In this document: piece by piece, positions 8,479-10,191 of the stretch
Layout: every line of letters starts with the position of its first letter
Numbering within the stretch: the first letter of the stretch is position 1
Source of the DNA: Coemansia sp. RSA 1804
Lineage: Eukaryota > Kickxellomycota > Kickxellomycetes > Kickxellales > Kickxellaceae
DNA length: 10,191 nt
NCBI GenBank assembly: GCA_027578815.1
Contig: JANBTH010000875.1
Coordinates: forward strand, 1-10,191
Direction of reading: 5' to 3'
Program-made: the position numbers and the translations under genes
Notes under the pieces: generated by a model
Databases searched by the model: none
What the model was told of the DNA's origin: nothing
What the model saw: the letters and a program-made list of their open reading frames with translations, nothing else

Positions 8479-8782
8479 GGGGGAGCATAGAGTGAACACC
8501 AAACCCTTTTGCTATGCTTCACTTTTCACTTTTTCCTTTAAACTACCCGGTGCCAGGGGTTTGCGCCGCTATTATAAGCTCAGTCAGCGTAGATCGGCAG
8601 CTCACTCAACAGAAAATAATAACAAGACATATTTTATCGTAAACAGTTTTTACTCACAAAAAGCTGCCCCTTTCTCTTTTACCCATTTGCTCTCATTTCT
8701 TTCTTCGCTTTCTTTTGCATTACCCTTTACATTTCAGCACTTTCCACTTGCTTGCTTACATTTCTCATTCACTTTTTGCATT
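8479..8782 (+). promoter_or_regulatory. Upstream region of FunK1 copy 3
   Basis: The 304 bases before the ATG at 8783 have no ATG-initiated gene. A TATA-like TATAAG lies at 8573-8578, and from about 8640 to the ATG the plus strand is rich in C and T (runs of CTTT and TTTC), typical of fungal core promoters and leaders. The frame of the gene is open back to 8477, but only from a TTG and through low-complexity sequence, so it is not taken as coding. Confidence 0.45.
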
Positions 8783-10191
8783 ATGCTCTCGAGCGGCGAT
8801 AACAATGCTGACTCTTCTTCCTTGGGCAAGGGCTTGGGCTCTATTGCTGCCCAGCCAAACTCTCAGGGAGAGCCTGTCAATAATTCCAACTTGATGATGG
8901 TTTTCCAAGCATTCTTCGATAGACAAGACCAGCGCGACGCAAAGCGCGAGAAGGAAACAAAGGAATGGAAGGAGGAGCAGGCAAGGCGCGAAGCAAAGCG
9001 CGACAACGAAGCAAAGGAATGGAAGGAGGAGCAAGCAAAGCGCGATAAAGCCATTATCAACGCTTTAACACAGCTGACTCGGAATCCCGAGCATCAAACT
9101 TTGCGTGGAAAACAGCCTGTGTCCAACACAGCCGACCCTCATACACCGCTGCCTCGTTACAACAATGTAAGTACTGTCCCCGCTTTCCTCGAAGCTACAT
9201 GGTACGAGTGCAACTGTTAAACAGGATAATAACACTAACCTCGTCACCAGCAGGATACACAAATGCTCTTTTCCTTGCTGTAGTCGATCGACCAGTTAAC
9301 GCCTCGCTTGCCAAATATCCAGTCGCAGACCAAAAGCAGCGTTGCGGCACTTTGTAAGCTAGATAGCTAGCTATTTATTCCGGACAGAGTAGATTTTCCA
9401 GGAGCTCGTTTTCTTATACTCAAACAAACATGCACACATTCTTGTTGCCTATTATTATGTAATTTTAGCCGGCACGCCCCAGATGGCTGTGCAATCGATG
9501 GATCAATTCACGAAAGACGAGTACGCCAAATCGAGCGAGTCTTATAAGGACACATGCAAATCGTCAAGAATTTCAGATGCTCTTGCTATGCTTGGCGATG
9601 GCTGGAATGGAGCCTGGGACGAGTTTTGTTACAAAAAAACACTTGCCGACACTGGTGATGTTGCTGCGATCCTGAAGGAGTATCGTAAGAAATGCACCGA
9701 CATGAAGCTGAGGCTGGGCAGCGGTTCTGTACTGGAGCAGGTATATCAGGATGCATTCGGAGCGCTCGCTAAAGCCGTTCAGACACGAGCGGAGCTTACG
9801 CCCAGCACTACGTCCAGGTTGTGTTGGCATGACACGCACAATCGACTCATCAGGCGCGGCGATGGCAGAAAGAGAAAGCCCGACGGCTGCTTTATTGTCG
9901 GATCGACAGGCAGCGTGCAATGGCACAATATATCGGTGGCAGTCGAAATCAAGGGTGACTCAATGGATGGCGAGCACCACGTCATCCGCGGCCAGATCCT
10001 TCAAGATTTCATTGACATGGCTGAACTCATGCCCCGGCGGTTTATGCTCGCTTTGACGCTCTCTCGCGGCGGAGAAATTCACCTGTACGTCTGTGTACCC
10101 GGCCACATCTACATCGCGCCTCTTTACAACTTGCCTTCCGAGCATGACAGTGACACATACTCAACAAGCGACAAATGCCTTGTGGCCTTTT
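8783..10191 (+). CDS. FunK1 copy 3 homologue: coiled-coil plus PD-(D/E)XK nuclease-like domain, runs off right edge
   Basis: Model: exon 1 8783-9166 (128 codons), exon 2 9284-9353, exon 3 from 9469 to the edge, at least 392 residues. Donors are GTAAGT and GTAAGC; acceptors are TGTAG and TTTTAG; a CACTAAC branch site sits at 9233-9239. Phases 0 and 1 equal those of copy 2. Exon 1 encodes MLSSGDNNAD, then LMMVFQAFFDRQDQRD, two 18-residue charged repeats, INALTQLTR, and ends near HTPLPRYNN, resembling copy 2 (RQEERD, LLTTLTQRQ, TPLPS). Exon 3 is open for 723 nt; it has KPDGCFIV (Asp290), VAVEIKGD (Glu311, Lys313) and GQILQDF (Gln327), the same spaced D, ExK, Q pattern as copies 1 and 2, so a nuclease fold is likely. 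A FunK1 kinase is expected beyond the edge but is not seen. No signal peptide. GC-richer than its flanks and with no visible break, it may be the healthiest copy. The acceptor choice for exon 2 is the weakest part of the model. Confidence 0.75.
8941..9048 (+). repeat. Two 54-nt tandem repeats in FunK1 copy 3 exon 1
   Basis: Units 8941-8994 and 8995-9048 both begin AAAGCGCGA and share AAAGGAATGGAAGGAGGAGC. Each adds 18 residues around the core KEWKEEQA. A partial unit (RDAKRE) precedes them. The period equals the 54 nt seen in copy 2 although the repeated text differs. Confidence 0.85.
9231..9283 (+). promoter_or_regulatory. Branch site and competing 3' splice sites of FunK1 copy 3 intron 1
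   Basis: CACTAAC at 9233-9239 is a near-ideal branch sequence. Downstream are tandem acceptors CAG-CAG (ending 9250 and 9253) and then TAG ending 9283. The near sites would add 30 or 33 nt in frame that end in TAG at 9281-9283, stopping translation; the far site keeps the frame open into the nuclease exon. The near sites are at the more usual distance from the branch point. Confidence 0.5.

Noticed and set aside
8477..8782. N-terminal extension of copy 3 back to 8477
   Set aside because: It would start at TTG and run through CT-rich low-complexity sequence that looks like promoter and leader; the first ATG in frame is 8783.
8765..9262. Minus-strand open frames opposite the copy 3 coiled-coil exon
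   Set aside because: They are antisense to a repeat-bearing exon; the Ser/Leu/Phe-rich text is the complement of the Lys/Glu repeat.
9573..10145. Open frames at 9573-9926, 9779-9985 and 9960-10145 (minus) and 9751-10056 (plus)
   Set aside because: All overlap the 723-nt open exon of copy 3, which carries the KPD and EIK nuclease motifs and runs to the window edge.

Overview
This looks like nuclear DNA from a fungus. The genes are spliced, with GT..AG introns of about 115-125 nt and a CACTAAC-type branch site. Start codons sit in fungal-like contexts, upstream regions are CT-rich, and the dominant gene family is the fungal-specific protein kinase family FunK1 (Pfam Pkinase_fungal). The sequence does not fix the lineage; an early-diverging fungus such as a kickxellalean is a weak guess.

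Layout, left to right. (1) 1-1085, minus: the first 361 codons of an oligopeptide transporter (OPT family) gene that runs off the left edge. (2) 1086-1820: non-coding. (3) 1821-3812, minus: FunK1 copy 1, a nuclease-like domain followed by a kinase domain, split by an in-frame TAA at 3048-3050 and with Asn in place of the catalytic Asp; probably a pseudogene. (4) 4183-4702: a decayed fragment of an unrecognised gene inside a dispersed repeat (copy A), followed by AT-rich DNA with hairpins. (5) 4940-7521, minus: FunK1 copy 2, which I model as a three-exon gene of 780 aa with a coiled-coil exon, a 58-nt linker exon and a nuclease-plus-kinase exon. (6) 7909-8478: copy B of the dispersed repeat, broken by about 218 bp. 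(7) 8783 to the right edge, plus: FunK1 copy 3, with the same exon plan (coiled-coil exon, 70-nt linker exon, nuclease exon). Its long third exon is open for 723 nt to the window end.

The central observation is the shared plan of copies 2 and 3: N-terminal 18-residue-period helix, short linker exon, PD-(D/E)XK nuclease-like domain, then (seen in copies 1 and 2) a FunK1 kinase. Intron phases are identical (0 then 1). The proteins lack an obvious signal peptide, and copies 1 and 2 have basic C-termini that could be nuclear signals. Nuclease-plus-kinase fusions of this sort resemble the C-terminal modules of Crinkler-type (CR) eukaryotic effectors. I infer an intracellular, possibly nuclear, conflict or effector role, but nothing here proves it. 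Three divergent copies in different states of health, mixed with decayed repeats, suggest a fast-turnover accessory region next to an ordinary transporter gene.
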